Positions 29,376 through 38,445 of a DNA stretch of 64,000 nt are shown here, in pieces (the stretch's first letter is position 1; each line of letters starts with the position of its first letter). Position numbers and translations under genes: made by a program. Under the pieces are notes generated by a model. The model had not been told where the DNA came from, did no database searches, and worked only from the letters and a program-made list of their open reading frames with translations. Source of the DNA: Candidatus Obscuribacterales bacterium (GTDB lineage: Bacteria; Cyanobacteriota; Vampirovibrionia; Obscuribacterales; Obscuribacteraceae); assembly GCA_019637435.1 (NCBI GenBank), contig JAHBVO010000002.1, positions 1,731,294-1,795,293 of the forward strand, read 5' to 3'.

Positions 29376-29957
29376 ATGTCTGCAGCGACCTGTCCTTATT
29401 GTGGAGCTAAACTCAACCTCGGACTCAAGTTTTGTGTGGTTTGCGGCCGCCATGTCACGATCGATTCGATGGGCAAGGTCGGAGGCGGCTTGCGAGGCGG
29501 ATTCCGACCGGCTGACATTACGCGCCGGCTTGATGAGTTGATTACGGTCGCACGATTTCGCCGTTCGCGACGCTCACATGAGTTAGAGAGGGGCTCGCGT
29601 TTTGTTTTCGTAAACGCGCTCTATCTATTCGTCGCAACGGGGCTGTTTTACGTCGCTCTTCAATTTAGTCTCGAGATGGTCTTTCCCGGAAAATTCAAAG
29701 AGACGCGAATTCCAATGGAGCAGATGTTCCATTTCTTCCAACAGAAAGCTTCTTCAATTCACCTTCCTGAAGTTAAGAAGATGCCTGACGATCAGGTCGT
29801 GATTATCGACTCTACGCCGACGCCTGAAGAAGAGGCGCGCAAGGTTGCTGCTGCGAAGAAGGCTGCCGCCGACAAGAAAGCCGCGGACGCGAAAAACAAA
29901 AAAACGAAATCAAAGAAGCGAAAGAAAACACCGAAGTCGAAAGTCGACAAGTCTTAG
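29376..29957 (+). CDS. Zinc-ribbon membrane protein with Lys-rich tail
   Basis: A 193-residue protein. Residues 6-26 form a zinc ribbon with two CxxC knuckles (CPYC and CVVC). A single span lies at about 85-108 (LYLFVATGLFYVALQF). Residues ~150-193 are an Ala/Lys-rich basic tail. The layout resembles 'zinc-ribbon plus one span' envelope proteins of unknown role. The basic tail could bind nucleic acid or anionic polymer. The gene converges on the small gene ending at 29994. Confidence 0.72.
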   Translation: MSAATCPYCGAKLNLGLKFCVVCGRHVTIDSMGKVGGGLRGGFRPADITRRLDELITVARFRRSRRSHELERGSRFVFVNALYLFVATGLFYVALQFSLEMVFPGKFKETRIPMEQMFHFFQQKASSIHLPEVKKMPDDQVVIIDSTPTPEEEARKVAAAKKAAADKKAADAKNKKTKSKKRKKTPKSKVDKS

Positions 29958-29993
29958 CTTGTGCAATTGATACTAAATACGGTGCCGAGCCGA

Positions 29994-30260
29994 TCAGTCG
30001 TCATCGTCGTTTTCGGTTTGGGATGAAGCGGACGGTGGCTCCGGTGGTTTTTCATCATCGCGCGCCACTCGAACTATGCCATGTTCCATCAGGATTTCCA
30101 GCTCTTCAATGGTCCAGTTCTTCTTCACTTTGGGTGAGTGAAACAGATCGGCGCGCACCAGTTTTTCACCAGCGCTGGTAATTTGATAGAAATATTCTTT
30201 CTCGTACAGCGGAGCAACTTTTACTACGAGAAGCTGCCCTTTTTGCAGGCGTTCCTTCAT
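29994..30260 (-). CDS. Small protein coupled to acyl-CoA dehydrogenase
   Basis: An 88-residue protein whose ATG (30260) overlaps the acyl-CoA dehydrogenase stop in an ATGA arrangement, so translation is probably coupled. The N-terminal part (QKGQLLVVKVAPLYEKEYFYQIT) looks beta-rich and the middle is a short helix. The tail is Asp/Glu/Pro/Ser-rich. The family is unknown. A longer reading of the ORF into the dehydrogenase gene (to 30509) is rejected. Confidence 0.65.
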   Translation of the reverse strand: MKERLQKGQLLVVKVAPLYEKEYFYQITSAGEKLVRADLFHSPKVKKNWTIEELEILMEHGIVRVARDDEKPPEPPSASSQTENDDDD

Positions 30261-31378
30261 CTGCCAGACATAACGAGATTGCGCGCTAGAGCAACTTTTG
30301 ATTGCAGTGAGGTCTGCTCTGCGATCTGGTATTGCTTGGCGTCTCGCATCAGTTTTTCTACTGGATATTCTTTTGTATAACCGTAACCGCCGTATACCTG
30401 AACGGCATCCGTTGTTACTCTCATGGCTACGTCTTGAGCGAATGCCTTTGCTGAAAGTGCAAGGTCTAGAGCGTTTTCTCCCTGATCGAGCAGGTATGCT
30501 GCTTGCCATGCGAGCAGTCGAGCCGCTTCGATTTCGCGCGCCATATCCGCGAGCATGAATGCAAGACCCTGGTGTTGTGAAATCGGTCTTCCAAATGTTT
30601 TGCGTTCTTTCGAATAGGCAATAGCGTGTTGCATCGCACTGCGAGCCACTCCGGTGGCGCCTGCTGCGATGAAACAGCAGATATGCGGCCAGGTTTTAGT
30701 TCTGATCAAATCTCCCTGTCCTTCATTCCCAACGATGTGATCGCTAGTGAGTCGAACATTTGAGAATGTGGCTTTGCGAGCGACTCTTGCCTTTCGTCCG
30801 AGAGCAAAAGCCTTATCTTCGAACTTTAGACCCTCTGCATCTGCTGGAACGATGAAAACAGTTCGATTTCCCTTCTGTGGATCCTTCACGTTTACCAGAT
30901 ACCAGGCGGCTTCTCCACCGTTCACAACCAGGTCGTGATGACCTTCCAGTACGTAATCCTCTCCGCGGATGCGAAGTACCAGGTCATCACTGGTGGTGTC
31001 ATAGCTTGCGTAACCGGCCACTTGAGGTTTGTCCAGGAGGCTCTGCAGATATGTTTCTTTCAAATCGCGATTGCCAAACATCACGACTGGCAATTGAGCG
31101 ATGGTGCTGGCTTCAATCACTCCTCCGATACCGGAGCAGCCAGCCGCCAGTTCCTCGAGAATCAGGCACGATGAAAGGGCATCCAGCTCCAACCCACCCA
31201 TGCGCTCTGGAATCTGAAAATTCACGAGACCTGTTTTCCATGCCTCTTCAAAGATATCGGCCGGAAACTTTCCGCTGGAATCGTACTCCGCAGCTTTGGG
31301 CTTGATTTCACCCTCGGTGAAATCTCGCGCGACTTGTCTGAACTGTTCGCGCTCTTCGGTAAGCTTGAGATGCGGCAT
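30257..31378 (-). CDS. Acyl-CoA dehydrogenase family protein
   Basis: A 373-residue flavoprotein of the acyl-CoA dehydrogenase fold: helical N-domain, YASYDTTSDDLVLR middle beta domain, and C-terminal helices with VYGGYGYTKEYPVEKLMRDAK. It would oxidise an acyl-CoA at C2-C3 with FAD and pass electrons to an ETF. The catalytic Glu appears kept, but the usual IYEGT is IAEQT here and the following Asn-Glu is Ser-Leu. The substrate pocket may therefore differ. GAGG lies eight bases before the ATG at 31378. No beta-oxidation or ETF gene is adjacent. Confidence 0.88.
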   Translation of the reverse strand: MPHLKLTEEREQFRQVARDFTEGEIKPKAAEYDSSGKFPADIFEEAWKTGLVNFQIPERMGGLELDALSSCLILEELAAGCSGIGGVIEASTIAQLPVVMFGNRDLKETYLQSLLDKPQVAGYASYDTTSDDLVLRIRGEDYVLEGHHDLVVNGGEAAWYLVNVKDPQKGNRTVFIVPADAEGLKFEDKAFALGRKARVARKATFSNVRLTSDHIVGNEGQGDLIRTKTWPHICCFIAAGATGVARSAMQHAIAYSKERKTFGRPISQHQGLAFMLADMAREIEAARLLAWQAAYLLDQGENALDLALSAKAFAQDVAMRVTTDAVQVYGGYGYTKEYPVEKLMRDAKQYQIAEQTSLQSKVALARNLVMSGR

Positions 31379-31741
31379 CGGTGAATCCTCTTGTGTACGC
31401 CGTTGGGATCTCTATAACTATACTTTCCCGGGGCGCGCGCCTCTCTGAACTTAAGAATGAGATCTGGTTTCGATTCTTGTCTTCTGTGAGTACTTTTTAA
31501 GCCGTTGTTTCAAGGGTTTCTTGCAATTGTCTGTGGCTGTTTAAACATTGGCGAGGTGAGCGTTTCGATTGTTCGAGACGCTTGCGTATGAGGAAATTTT
31601 CAGAAACAGCCTCGGAAGCTTGGACACTTCCACTTGACCATCGCGAGCGCGGTAGTCATGATAACGCTGGCGTGGAGCCTTGCTGAATTGTTGTTCTCAA
31701 GAGGTTTCGCGAGTTCTGGTATCACTGGTAGTGACTGAGAG
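31379..31741. other. 363-bp divergent intergenic region
   Basis: No gene supported. A promoter for rpe is suggested by TTGACC at 31634-31639 and CATGAT at 31657-31662, 17 bp apart. For the dehydrogenase on the minus strand an AT-rich TATAGT/TATAGA box lies near 31412. Nothing else is seen. Confidence 0.4.
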
Positions 31742-32467
31742 ATGGTTCTAGTAGCACCTTCAATATTGTCGGCGGATTTCACCAGGCTCGGTGAGGACAT
31801 CGCGCGTGCGGAAGCCGGCGGAGCCGATTGGGTTCACGTTGATGTGATGGATGGACACTTCGTGCCCAACATAACCATTGGCGTTCCCGTCGTAAAAAGC
31901 ATCCGACCTGCGACGAAATTGCCGCTCGATGTTCACCTCATGATCGAGCGCCCTGACGAGTATGTAGAGCAATTTGCCAAGGCTGGTGCCGACTACATCA
32001 CGGTTCATGCCGAGGCTGCGACGCATTTGCAGCGGACGCTCTCGCACATAAGAAGTATGGGCAAGAAGGCGGGAGTAGCGTTGAACCCGGGTACGCCGGA
32101 GACTGCTCTCAAGTATTGCTTGAAAGACATCGATCTGGTTCTCGTCATGACTGTTAACCCAGGGTTTGGCGGTCAAAAGTTTATCTCTGAAGTGGTGCCG
32201 AAGATTGCTGCCATACGAAAAATGTTTGACGATGCAGGCTTCAAAGATGTGTTGATTTCGGTTGATGGTGGTATCAATGACGATACAGTGAAACTGGTAG
32301 TCGACGCTGGAGCCAATGTAGTCGTAGCGGGCAGCAGCGTATACGGAGCGCCTTCAGTGGAGGGCGCGATTCAAGGTTTGAAAAATTCAGCGGATGGAAA
32401 GGCGTCTCCGAAAGCAGATGGGGCAAAAGCCGCAGCTGGAGCGCATAAAGGCGATGATTGCTGTTAG
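31742..32467 (+). CDS. rpe: Ribulose-phosphate 3-epimerase
   Basis: A 241-residue TIM-barrel epimerase interconverting ribulose-5-P and xylulose-5-P. Signature segments are APSILSADFTRLG, HVDVMDGHFVPN (metal/catalytic Asp and His), HLMI, NPGTP, MTVNPGFGGQKF and SVDGGI with the catalytic Asp. The barrel ends near residue 215. The last ~25 residues are a Lys/Ala-rich extension ending in Asp-Asp-Cys-Cys, which typical Rpe proteins lack. An exported-protein gene follows at 52 bp. Confidence 0.95.
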   Translation: MVLVAPSILSADFTRLGEDIARAEAGGADWVHVDVMDGHFVPNITIGVPVVKSIRPATKLPLDVHLMIERPDEYVEQFAKAGADYITVHAEAATHLQRTLSHIRSMGKKAGVALNPGTPETALKYCLKDIDLVLVMTVNPGFGGQKFISEVVPKIAAIRKMFDDAGFKDVLISVDGGINDDTVKLVVDAGANVVVAGSSVYGAPSVEGAIQGLKNSADGKASPKADGAKAAAGAHKGDDCC

Positions 32468-32519
32468 GGCGAAGTAAGTTTAAATCGACAGAGTAAAAGC
32501 AGAAGGAAACGGTGCAAAG

Positions 32520-33101
32520 ATGCGAGTGATTACTAAAGTTAGAACAGCCTCGGTGATGATGATTCTTGCGGCATTCTGCTGCTCGCCTGCTCAGTCGGCG
32601 GAGAAAGACCCCGACTACATCTTCGATACTTCGCAAGTTGGACGTTCGAACGGTCATATCATGTCGGACCAGTTGCTGGAACTCGGAATGGTTTCTGCTG
32701 ACGGTTTGAGACTCGAGGGCGAGCAAGCGATTCGTCTCGGACACACGGACAGAGCGATTTTGTTGTTGCAGAAGGCGCTTGAGATGCAGCCTGGCGACAT
32801 GGATGGGCGCATCCTTTATTCCAGCGCGCTGGAGAAGAAGCTGATGAAGCAGAAGTCTTCGAAGCGTGACCCGAAGCTCTTCAATTTCTGCGTGAAGAAC
32901 TGGTATTACATTTGGAAGAAGTCTGAATTTCACGATCAAAAGGGGCAGGCAGCGAATCACCTCGATAAGCTGACCGGGCAGATTCCGAAGCGTTTCGAAA
33001 GACCGCACAAATATCTGCAAAAGGTTTTGATTGCCGAGGACGGATCCGAGCCGGTTAAGATTGCCGGCGGCAGCGGCAAGAAGGTTGAGAAAGCCGAGTA
33101 G
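32520..33101 (+). CDS. Exported TPR-like protein, unknown
   Basis: A 193-residue protein with a Sec signal (basic MRVITKVRT, core VMMILAAFCC, cleavage near SAEK). A pair of TPR-like helices (EQAIRLGHTDRAILLLQKALEMQPGD) is at ~65-95. A basic helical C-terminus ends Gly/Lys-rich. It follows rpe by 52 bp and is perhaps cotranscribed, though the roles look unrelated. Confidence 0.72.
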   Translation: MRVITKVRTASVMMILAAFCCSPAQSAEKDPDYIFDTSQVGRSNGHIMSDQLLELGMVSADGLRLEGEQAIRLGHTDRAILLLQKALEMQPGDMDGRILYSSALEKKLMKQKSSKRDPKLFNFCVKNWYYIWKKSEFHDQKGQAANHLDKLTGQIPKRFERPHKYLQKVLIAEDGSEPVKIAGGSGKKVEKAE

Positions 33102-33161
33102 CAGACGGAATGCTGTTATTTGAATTCTTGTAGCAAAGTGCTGAGTGAATTCGGCGCCTAG

Positions 33162-34616
33162 TTATTTCCGCTTCTCATATAAGAGCCCATCTATCGAAAT
33201 GCGTTGAATGACGCCATTTTTGGAAACCGGATAAGCTGTGCAACGCATGCTTTGTCCGCCAAGATTGATCTCCATGTCGTTGCCGTTGATGCTATAAGTG
33301 CCTCGCGAGGTTGTTGACACCCGCGCTGTAACGCCGACATCTTTTGTGTCACCGCCGGTGGCACCCATACTGGAGTTTGACACAGTGCCGTTTGAACTAA
33401 AAGTGTAAACACCGGACGAGGTAATGGTCGGTGCACCGGCTGGACTATAAGTGCTGCCAAAGCTAGTGCCGCGTGCAAACGTGCCGCTCAGTTTTGCATT
33501 TTGACCAAATGATTCTACTTTTACGGTTGGACCATAATTGAGTTCCATCTGGTCAGAGCCTTTGCGCTTCATTGTCCAGGTGATGTTTTCATTGCCAGGA
33601 TAGGCAAAAGTGATCTGGTTGCCGCTGATACCGTAGTAACCACAGTTTTCAGGATGTGCCTTTAGTTCTTTTGCCCAGTTGAAATGACCAGGACCTTCCG
33701 GTGGTACTCCGTGGTAGAAGCGTCCATCAGGAAAGAATAAGAAATGGTCTTCGTTATAGCTCAGCGAATTACCCATGAACACTTGTGCGTGACGCAAATA
33801 GAGACCGCTTAACCCCTTCTCTCCGCCGATTGCCTTGGCGGGAGCGCTGTGGGGACCTGCAGCCGGCTTGCCGTCGACCTTGGCGATACGAGCATCGATA
33901 TCTGCGGATAGGGACTTCCAGGCATCGCTAGTCTTACTGGTGAAACCATCTTTTGCCGTGCTCTGGTGGACTGAGCTTGTGGCTGAACTGCTGTAGTTGT
34001 TTGTCGCTTGACTGGCAGCTGACGAAGCTGTTGTCGCGGTGTTCGTGCCACTACTAGTAGAGTAGCCCGGTGATTTTTGTGGTTTGTGATAGCCGAATAT
34101 ATAATTGAGTGGTACCTTCCACTCTCCTTTGTGCTCGCCTACGCCTATCAGTTTGACTGTGTAGCCGCTTGCATCTTTGGCAATGACCTTGCCTGACTCC
34201 CAGTTTTTTGCAGCTCCCGTAACATCTATGAGGACTCCTTCGCCAACCTTGACCGGGTCGTTGTTGCCGGATAGTTGGGTACTGCCGCTTCGTGTCACGT
34301 CATGCACGCCGCTCGCATCGGTCGTTCCGACCGACCCACCTGCGCCTGTCCCCTGTGGGGCGTTCTTGTGATAGCCGTAGAGGTAGTGGACAGGCACTTT
34401 CCATTCGCCCTTGTGCTCGCCTACGCCTATCAATTTCACTGTGCACATATTGCCATCAACAGCGACTACTTTACCGGACTCCCAGTTCTTTGCCGTGCCG
34501 TTGACGTCGACGAGTGCTCCTTCCCCAATTTCAACTGCCAGTGTCGCTAATGGAAAAGTAAGTGCTGTAACGAGAAATCCGGTCAAGTAGACCATCGAAT
34601 GAGATTTTAAAAACAC
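33162..34616 (-). CDS. Secreted protein with duplicated 57-residue module
   Basis: A 484-residue exported protein. GTG 34616 has AAGGAA eight bases upstream and leads into a signal peptide ending near TLAVEI. Two nearly identical modules follow at residues 28-84 and 122-178 (core NWESGKV and VKLIGVGEHKGEWKVP), probably small beta barrels of the SH3/Tudor type. A Ser/Thr-rich linker (180-245) leads to a beta-rich C-terminal domain (~265-484) with aromatic/Gly strands that recalls lipocalin-like or ligand-binding barrels. Family unknown. Confidence 0.8.
   Translation of the reverse strand: MFLKSHSMVYLTGFLVTALTFPLATLAVEIGEGALVDVNGTAKNWESGKVVAVDGNMCTVKLIGVGEHKGEWKVPVHYLYGYHKNAPQGTGAGGSVGTTDASGVHDVTRSGSTQLSGNNDPVKVGEGVLIDVTGAAKNWESGKVIAKDASGYTVKLIGVGEHKGEWKVPLNYIFGYHKPQKSPGYSTSSGTNTATTASSAASQATNNYSSSATSSVHQSTAKDGFTSKTSDAWKSLSADIDARIAKVDGKPAAGPHSAPAKAIGGEKGLSGLYLRHAQVFMGNSLSYNEDHFLFFPDGRFYHGVPPEGPGHFNWAKELKAHPENCGYYGISGNQITFAYPGNENITWTMKRKGSDQMELNYGPTVKVESFGQNAKLSGTFARGTSFGSTYSPAGAPTITSSGVYTFSSNGTVSNSSMGATGGDTKDVGVTARVSTTSRGTYSINGNDMEINLGGQSMRCTAYPVSKNGVIQRISIDGLLYEKRK
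34083..34535 (-). repeat. Intragenic duplication of a 171-bp module
   Basis: Copy 1 is 34365-34535 and copy 2 is 34083-34253. The two share a nearly identical stretch around the codons for IGVGEHKGEWKVP, with mostly third-position differences, and a 111-bp Gly/Ser linker lies between. Confidence 0.85.
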
Positions 34617-34740
34617 GAAATAGATTCCTTGATGAGAGTTGCATGACTCGATAGTGAGATTGAAATCTTAGCGCAAAAACCTGTTGGTTTGTCTGAGCGT
34701 CTCGCAAATTCGGCTAGGAAAGCTGGCTTGGTTGTCATAG

Positions 34741-35229
34741 TCAGGAACGTGCGTTTTGCTTTGCTTTCTGAATGAACCACTTTCCTATCGTTTTGATTAT
34801 TCTGACTGCACCATATACGGTGCTTGCCGCTCCGATCAGGATCCAGGGCATGCAGGGGTGCATGTCGGCGATGTGCTGGTTCATGTGTTCGAATGCCGGT
34901 TTCATCGCGATCCGATCCGGGGTCCAGAAGGTCTCAGGGATTGAAACGACCAGGAATTTCACGAGTTCCAAACCGAAACCGATGAGCATGTTCAACACGC
35001 CGAAAATCAACCAAGTCCAACCGGGCTTGTAAACAAAGAGCAGGGGCCAGAAGCCGCAGAGCAAGAACGTGTCCGACAGCCAAACATATGGACTGCCGGG
35101 TTTCAGAATAAACGGCAGGACAAATCCGATTATCCAGAGCACCGTAGATAGTGCTCCGGCAATTTTCACCGCTTTCGACTTTACTTTCTTTGGCGGCGAG
35201 TTATTGGAATCGGAGGTTGATTCCGTCAT
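34741..35229 (-). CDS. Small membrane protein overlapping the TOPRIM gene
   Basis: A 162-residue protein with a Lys-rich N-terminus, three hydrophobic spans at about 24-44, 48-68 and 70-94, and a fourth weaker one at ~128-146 (MPWILIGAASTVYGAV). No transporter motif. Its ATG (35229) lies inside the 3' end of the TOPRIM gene with a 29-bp overlap and no separate ribosome site, so translation is probably coupled. Such tight pairing suggests a joint role. Confidence 0.75.
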   Translation of the reverse strand: MTESTSDSNNSPPKKVKSKAVKIAGALSTVLWIIGFVLPFILKPGSPYVWLSDTFLLCGFWPLLFVYKPGWTWLIFGVLNMLIGFGLELVKFLVVSIPETFWTPDRIAMKPAFEHMNQHIADMHPCMPWILIGAASTVYGAVRIIKTIGKWFIQKAKQNARS

Positions 35230-36511
35230 TGTACGTTTCTACAATTGCTCCAATGATGCGCTTGCCGTCTTCGGGCACGTCGGATTTTTTTAGATTGCCT
35301 GCGACTATCTCCGCAAATCCGATCTTATCAAAATTTCCCAGACCGCGAATTCTGAAAAGTCTGTCGAGCGTATCGTTGCGGTCGCCATCGCCGTTGAGCA
35401 ATTCGATGTAAGGGATTGGTTCAAGGCAGCCGTTTTCCTTCAAATACAAGTTGATCAGTCTGTGGAAAACAGGGGTCGTGAAAGTATCTTCTATTTCTCC
35501 CTGGGTGACTGTTACCATGCGATCGTCCGAGCGCAGGCTGTCTTGAATGATCTCGGCGAACTCATTGACGTCGGCGTCCAGGATGCAAACGATCGGGAGA
35601 GTAGTCAGTTCCTTCAGGTTGAGATACCGCTTCACGACTTGCTTTGCGCCACCGCAGGCCTCGACTTGTATGGCGAGTTCGTCGAAGCTGGTGTTCATTA
35701 ACTTTGCGAATGTAGGCATCATCAATGCCTCTGTCTGACCTTCGGCGAGCACGATAATTTTTGGCAAGAATGAACCCGGCAACCATGGACGGTTTTCTTC
35801 GATCAATTTGCGCCAGAGCGTGAGACCGCGTTCGAAGAAAACAGTATCGAATGCGTACTGCGATTTGTTCGAGTCGCCGCCATCGGCAAATGTTATGTTC
35901 GCTTCGAGCCGAGCTTCCTTTTCTTCTTTGAGAAACGTCCATCGAGCCGTGTTGACGAACATGGCAATGAAGCGCGCTTGCGGCGTGTCTGACCACGGAC
36001 CGGTCTCTGTGAGTTTAGACCAGTCCGGAACACAAATCGTGGAATTGTACAGCCATAGTCGTTCTGCCGGACTTAAATCGGCGTCGGGCAGCAACATCAC
36101 GTCCGCAACGACCTCGTTGTGCCATTCGCTTTTGAGCCAAGAATCGAACGTTAATCTGTTGAACCGTCCCAGGTCTTCGAATGCAAGAGCAAAGTTGACG
36201 AGCGCGTTTATCGAAGCCGTTTCCAACCCGCCGTCGGGGCGGTGAACCTGGCGGCCGTTGCAAGCGGTTTTTTCTCCGCCGAAAATTGCTGAGAAAACTT
36301 TTCCCTGCTCCGTTATCGGTAAGGCGTCTATGGAAGGCGCTTTCTTATCGAGGTGTTTTCTAATCGCCTTGCGAATTTGTTGGGAACGGTCGGCAGGCTC
36401 TTCAAAGGTAAGCAGGCGCGAAAGAACAGTCCAGAGCTCTGCTTCTGTAGCGACTCGCAATTGGCTTGCGTCGAAGGCAGATTGTTCGGAGTTGGAAATT
36501 TGTTCTTGCAA
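35201..36511 (-). CDS. OLD-like TOPRIM domain protein lacking an ATPase domain
   Basis: A 436-residue protein whose C-terminal half carries a TOPRIM fold of the OLD/RecR-like type. AEGQTE has Glu257/Glu261, CILDADVNE has Asp312-x-Asp314, and GEIEDTF has Glu339/Glu341. These are the metal-binding acids of TOPRIM nucleases. OLD proteins put an ABC-ATPase before this domain; here the N-terminal ~245 residues show no Walker A and resemble no family I know. The start is uncertain. TTG 36511 is given, but a CTG at about 36541, with AAGGA nine bases before it, would add ten residues. The gene ends inside the downstream membrane-protein gene. Confidence 0.8.
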   Translation of the reverse strand: MQEQISNSEQSAFDASQLRVATEAELWTVLSRLLTFEEPADRSQQIRKAIRKHLDKKAPSIDALPITEQGKVFSAIFGGEKTACNGRQVHRPDGGLETASINALVNFALAFEDLGRFNRLTFDSWLKSEWHNEVVADVMLLPDADLSPAERLWLYNSTICVPDWSKLTETGPWSDTPQARFIAMFVNTARWTFLKEEKEARLEANITFADGGDSNKSQYAFDTVFFERGLTLWRKLIEENRPWLPGSFLPKIIVLAEGQTEALMMPTFAKLMNTSFDELAIQVEACGGAKQVVKRYLNLKELTTLPIVCILDADVNEFAEIIQDSLRSDDRMVTVTQGEIEDTFTTPVFHRLINLYLKENGCLEPIPYIELLNGDGDRNDTLDRLFRIRGLGNFDKIGFAEIVAGNLKKSDVPEDGKRIIGAIVETYNDGINLRFQ

Positions 36512-36728
36512 GTGCGATTGAAGTTTCTTGATAGTAGTCAGGAATCAATATCCTTGTGAGGCGATTAGCTGTATTGTAGAGCAATGCTGGCCGATTCGAG
36601 CATTCGATGGGACCAGCTTCACGTGAGCTCTCGTTCATGTGGATTAGTGCGCAGGGAGATTGGGATGCGGGCAAGCGGTCCGTTACTTTACTCAAGAATT
36701 GCGACGCGTTGAGCGGTGCCGGAGAATC

Positions 36729-38120
36729 ATGGAAGCCTGTCAAGAAGTCGGAGCAAAGGAAAAGCTTGATGATGTAATCATCAACGGTTCCACGTGGCAG
36801 GCAATCTGGCACATGGCTTGGCCTATGCTTTTGCAGATGTCCAGTGTTTCCATCGCCAGCTTCTGCGACGTCTGGATTGCCGGCAATGTCCTCGGTTCTG
36901 ACGCTCAAGCGGCGATTGGCCTGTGCGGTCAAATCTGGTTTTTCATGATCCTCATGACCGTGGCGCTGTCCGCGGGCACGACTGCGCTCGTGAGCCGCTA
37001 CTGGGGCGCGCGTGAAATGGACATGGCCGAAAAGGCTGCGAAACAGTCGATGCTATTCGGTCTTGTTTTCGGTATCTCTTCGATGTCTCTGGGTCTTTTG
37101 ATTTGTCGACCCCTGGTGGCGTGGCTGGGAGCCTCTCCTGAGGTGCAGGAACTCGGTTGGCAGTACATGCGCGTCGACCTGCTCTCGCAGTTTCCATTCA
37201 CGCTCTGTTGGGTTTCTCACTCACTCTGGCGTGCGATGGGAAACGCCCGTGCGCCGATGATGAACTGGATGATCATGACTTGCATCATCTGCGTTCTCGA
37301 CTTTGTGCTGTGCGTGAAACCCTTCAACTTCGGCATCTCCGGCATCGGAGCCGCATGGCTGGTTGCCGCCATTGTTGGTGTCGCGCTCAACTTCTTCCAG
37401 CTTCGGAAAACGAAGCTGGCGAGCTGCACGAGTTTGCCGCTTCTCTTTCGCGAAGGAGTTCAGAAAGAATGGTTTGTCCGCATCTTGAAGATCGGCATCC
37501 CGTCTTGCATCATGGACCTCGCCTGGGTCGGCGGATGTTTTTTATTGTTTTTGATATTTGCCGAAACCGTCAACAAAACCGCTTGCCAGGCAGCTTGGGC
37601 AATCGGGTTCCGCCTCGAAGAAATCATCAGTTGCTTGCCTCTGCACGCAATCAGCGCTGCTGTGGCGCCTATCGTTGGTCAAAATCTTGGCGCTGGAAAA
37701 CCTGAGCGCGCAGAACAGGCTGGCTGGCAGTGTACCTGGGTGGGACTTGGATTTACTGTCGTGATCGCGCTTGTGCTTTTCTTTGGCGCGGAAACTATTT
37801 CAAAGACCATGAGCTCTGATCCGACTGTGATTCTTTATTCGACGCAATATTTCCAGGTCGTGGGATTGTCGCAGCCGTTCGTCGCGCTATTCATCATTCT
37901 GTTTGGTGCGATGCAGGGCGCGGGCTACACAGCATGGCCGATGTGGGTCGGCATCTTTTCGCTGATATTTTTGCGCTTGCCGCTTTCCTGGTTCCTCACC
38001 GGTCGGGTTTACGACGGTCCGATGGGATGTTGGATGGGCATTGCCGCATCATCTGTGGTGCTGGGTTTGCTTGCCTTATGGCGGTATAAAACTGGCGTCT
38101 GGAAGCTCGTCAAAGTTTAG
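36729..38120 (+). CDS. MATE-family efflux transporter
   Basis: A 463-residue, twelve-span antiporter of the MATE family. Landmarks are WPMLLQMSSVSIASFCDVWIAG in span 1, AGTTALVSRYWGA in loop 2, the mirrored GIPSCIMDLAWVGGCF in span 7 and AAVAPIVGQNLGAGKPERA. It probably exports organic cations or toxic compounds using a Na+ or H+ gradient. ATG 36729 has GGAGA just upstream; the longer start at 36660 gives a non-membrane leader and is not used. It is divergent from the TOPRIM gene. Confidence 0.9.
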   Translation: MEACQEVGAKEKLDDVIINGSTWQAIWHMAWPMLLQMSSVSIASFCDVWIAGNVLGSDAQAAIGLCGQIWFFMILMTVALSAGTTALVSRYWGAREMDMAEKAAKQSMLFGLVFGISSMSLGLLICRPLVAWLGASPEVQELGWQYMRVDLLSQFPFTLCWVSHSLWRAMGNARAPMMNWMIMTCIICVLDFVLCVKPFNFGISGIGAAWLVAAIVGVALNFFQLRKTKLASCTSLPLLFREGVQKEWFVRILKIGIPSCIMDLAWVGGCFLLFLIFAETVNKTACQAAWAIGFRLEEIISCLPLHAISAAVAPIVGQNLGAGKPERAEQAGWQCTWVGLGFTVVIALVLFFGAETISKTMSSDPTVILYSTQYFQVVGLSQPFVALFIILFGAMQGAGYTAWPMWVGIFSLIFLRLPLSWFLTGRVYDGPMGCWMGIAASSVVLGLLALWRYKTGVWKLVKV

Positions 38121-38445
38121 TACGTTGCCGTTGCGTCTCTACGCCGTTTCTTAGAGCTTGAACATCGGAGTAGAGCTCGTTTCCGGTTCGACTGTCTTCG
38201 TCGGAGTTTAGCGCCTGCGGGTTTGGTCTCTTCGCCTGTGATTAGAGTCTCTCACTGCGATTCGATATCTTGGATTATTTCGAGAAAAGGGTCTTGCCTG
38301 TTTGTGCTTCTGGAGCCAATAGGCGGAGGGAAATTCGTGCGGTTTTCTTTGAACTTTTTGCTCTGATTTTACGTACTTGAAATTAGAGGCAGTTTTGGCA
38401 CGGCGGAATGACAGGCACCATCAGGTGTCGCGGAGGAACACGACT
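38121..38445. other. 325-bp intergenic region
   Basis: No gene, tRNA or clear hairpin. It contains several AT-rich candidate promoter boxes for the radC-type gene, none with a good pair of hexamers. GGAGG at 38433-38437 is the ribosome site of the next gene. Confidence 0.5.

Noticed and set aside
30261..30509. N-terminal extension of the 88-residue gene
   Set aside because: It would lie within the acyl-CoA dehydrogenase in another frame; the ATGA start explains the gene.
38121..38445. tRNA in the gap (GGTTCGAC seen)
   Set aside because: No acceptor, D or anticodon stems can be drawn around it.
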